5,639 nucleotides of DNA. It comes from Vulcanisaeta distributa. GTDB taxonomy: Archaea > Thermoproteota > Thermoprotei > Thermoproteales > Thermocladiaceae. The translations under genes were made by a program, and so were the position numbers. The DNA lies in NCBI GenBank assembly GCA_002506645.1, contig DAXY01000020.1:797-6435 (forward strand), given 5' to 3'. Below, piece by piece: positions 4,839 to 5,639 of this stretch. How positions within the stretch are numbered: the first letter of the stretch is position 1; each line of letters starts with the position of its first letter. The notes beneath the pieces were generated by a model. The model saw nothing but the letters and a program-made list of their open reading frames with translations. It was not told the origin of the DNA and did no database searches.

Positions 4839-5078
4839 CTAGCAATAAATGCTGCTTAATTTAATTATTGCAGTCGATGTTAGGTGTACGGAGTCATTAA
4901 CCGTATCAACGTAACCAAGCACCTTAAGCCTATCAATAATACTCTTAACCTCCTCAACCCTTAAACCAACGATCCTCGCCAAATCCTCGAACTTCACAGC
5001 CCGCTCCTTATCAATAGCGGCTAATGAGTGCAGCGTCTGCATTATAATCCTGATTTTCGACTCGTGACTAATCTCCAC
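4839..5078 (-). CDS. Small winged-helix DNA-binding protein
   Basis: A 79-residue protein with the pattern of a single winged helix-turn-helix domain. Helix 1 is about 7-22, helix 2 in FEDLARIVGL (30-39), the recognition helix in VEEVKSIIDRLKVLG (41-55), and the wing strands YVDTVNDSVHLTS (56-68) are followed by a short C-terminal helix. There is no ligand-binding domain, and I do not recognise a named family. The start is the GTG at 5078, about 30 bases after CTTATTAAG on the minus strand. The stop is 4 bases before the glycosyltransferase GTG, so the two are probably co-transcribed. It is divergent from the GH57 gene, and a local regulator of this carbohydrate locus is a reasonable inference but not shown. 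It could also be one of the many small wHTH proteins acting elsewhere. Confidence 0.75.
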   Translation of the reverse strand: MEISHESKIRIIMQTLHSLAAIDKERAVKFEDLARIVGLRVEEVKSIIDRLKVLGYVDTVNDSVHLTSTAIIKLSSIYC

Positions 5079-5103
5079 AAAATATTGATAGTTAATTTCC
5101 TTG

Positions 5104-5112
5104 CTTAATAAG
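5104..5112 (-). promoter_or_regulatory. TATA box / possible operator of the winged-helix gene
   Basis: CTTATTAAG on the minus strand is centred about 30 bases before the GTG at 5078. It forms the core of an 11-bp inverted repeat, GCTTA-A-TAAGC (5103-5113). A symmetric site over the TATA box would suit autorepression by the encoded wHTH protein, but this is inference. Confidence 0.4.
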
Positions 5113-5155
5113 CTTCTCTATCCCTGCTCCATGGATTAGAATTGAAATAAAAGCA

Positions 5156-5164
5156 CTTATAAAA
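5156..5164 (+). promoter_or_regulatory. TATA box of the GH57 gene
   Basis: CTTATAAAA is a strong archaeal TATA match. Its centre is only about 16 bases before the ATG at 5176 but 25-28 bases before the in-frame TTG at 5185 and GTG at 5188. A weaker AAATAAAA at 5145-5152 would suit the ATG instead. Confidence 0.5.
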
Positions 5165-5175
5165 TTACTCAACCC

Positions 5176-5639
5176 ATGGTGAGATTGGTGTCCATAGAGT
5201 TAACAACGAATAAGGTACTTTATGAACCAGGTGAGGATGTAGTGATTAATTTAATTGCTAAGGGATTGGCGAATAGTGAGGATGTTGAACTATCGGTTGT
5301 TAAGGATTCCCAAGAGGTGATAAGGCGGACACTGCAGGTAATACCCCCTGAGTCTGAGGTGGTGGATTACGTTAAGTTAGTTAATGAGGGTGTTTATGAG
5401 TTAAATGCCAAGTGCTGTGGTTCAGAGGTTAGGGTTCCAGTAATGATTGTGAGCAGGCCTGAGGCGCCGTTGAGGTTCGTGCTGGCCTTCCACAATCACC
5501 AACCAATCCATAAGCACCCAAACGGTGTTTATCACGGGCCCTGGGCATTCCAACACACTTGGTCTCCGGAATTCTACCCAATCTATGACGTAGGTCCCTA
5601 CCTACTACATGCAAGGCTTGTGAATAAGTACAGGGTGTC
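5176..5639 (+). CDS. Family 57 glycoside hydrolase, N-terminal part (cut by right edge)
   Basis: The first 154 residues of a GH57 enzyme (retaining alpha-amylase, amylopullulanase or 4-alpha-glucanotransferase type). Residues about 1-95 form an extra beta-rich domain before the catalytic barrel; the LYEPGEDVVINL stretch (15-26) is typical of Ig-like or carbohydrate-associated sandwich modules. The catalytic domain begins at PLRFVLAFHNHQP (98-110), whose H-x-H-Q-P is the first conserved GH57 region, followed by HGPWAFQHTWSPEFYPIYD (120-138). The catalytic Glu and Asp lie beyond the edge, so exact activity cannot be assigned. No signal peptide is seen, which suggests a cytoplasmic enzyme acting on glycogen or maltodextrins. 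The ATG at 5176 is used, but GTG at 5179 or 5188 and TTG at 5185 are in frame, and 5185/5188 fit the TATA box better. It is divergent from the winged-helix/glycosyltransferase pair, consistent with an alpha-glucan locus. Confidence 0.88.
   Translation, partial: MVRLVSIELTTNKVLYEPGEDVVINLIAKGLANSEDVELSVVKDSQEVIRRTLQVIPPESEVVDYVKLVNEGVYELNAKCCGSEVRVPVMIVSRPEAPLRFVLAFHNHQPIHKHPNGVYHGPWAFQHTWSPEFYPIYDVGPYLLHARLVNKYRV

Noticed and set aside
5429..5614. Minus-strand open frame of 61 codons
   Set aside because: It is opposite a clear GH57 sequence with the HNHQP motif; the Arg-rich translation has no family features.
1..5639. tRNA, rRNA, CRISPR repeats, insertion sequences or integrase sites
   Set aside because: No cloverleaf, regularly spaced direct repeats, transposase motifs or terminal inverted repeats were seen on either strand by eye.

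Overview
The window looks like chromosomal DNA of a hyperthermophilic crenarchaeon, most likely of the Thermoproteales (a Vulcanisaeta/Caldivirga-like organism is my guess, not shown by the sequence). The signs are frequent GTG starts, AGG/ATA-rich codon use, almost no Shine-Dalgarno sequences, A/T-rich boxes about 25-28 bases before start codons (leaderless transcripts), archaeal gene families (COG2112-type kinase, MCT-1/Tma20-like PUA protein, stand-alone tRNA-binding OB-fold protein) and C/D box sRNA architecture. No mobile element, CRISPR array, tRNA or rRNA gene was seen.

Left part (1-1170): the 5' end of an unrecognised minus-strand gene runs off the left edge. It diverges from a plus-strand atypical protein kinase gene. 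The short space between them holds a TATA-like box readable in both directions and, on the minus strand, a candidate C/D box sRNA that overlaps the unrecognised gene's first codons.

Middle (1152-3316): a PUA-domain RNA-binding protein (minus) overlaps the kinase tail by 18 bases. It is divergent from a tRNA-binding OB-fold protein (plus), which is followed by an M16 zinc peptidase (plus) with its own promoter. The kinase, PUA and tRNA-binding genes fit a translation-related neighbourhood.

Right part (3357-5639): a sirtuin (minus); then a very canonical plus-strand C/D box sRNA (about 4222-4279) with its own TATA box. This sRNA is antisense to the last codons of a glycosyltransferase gene that encodes only the N-terminal half of a GT-B enzyme. 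A small winged-helix protein gene sits 4 bases upstream of the glycosyltransferase in a probable two-gene operon. Divergent from that operon is the start of a family 57 glycoside hydrolase, cut by the right edge. The last three genes suggest an alpha-glucan (glycogen-type) locus.

The strongest non-protein discovery is the 4222-4279 sRNA: C, D', C' and D boxes are perfectly placed with two 12-nt guides, and one guide is complementary over 10 bases to the conserved CCGUCGUCAG stretch of 16S rRNA helix 34.
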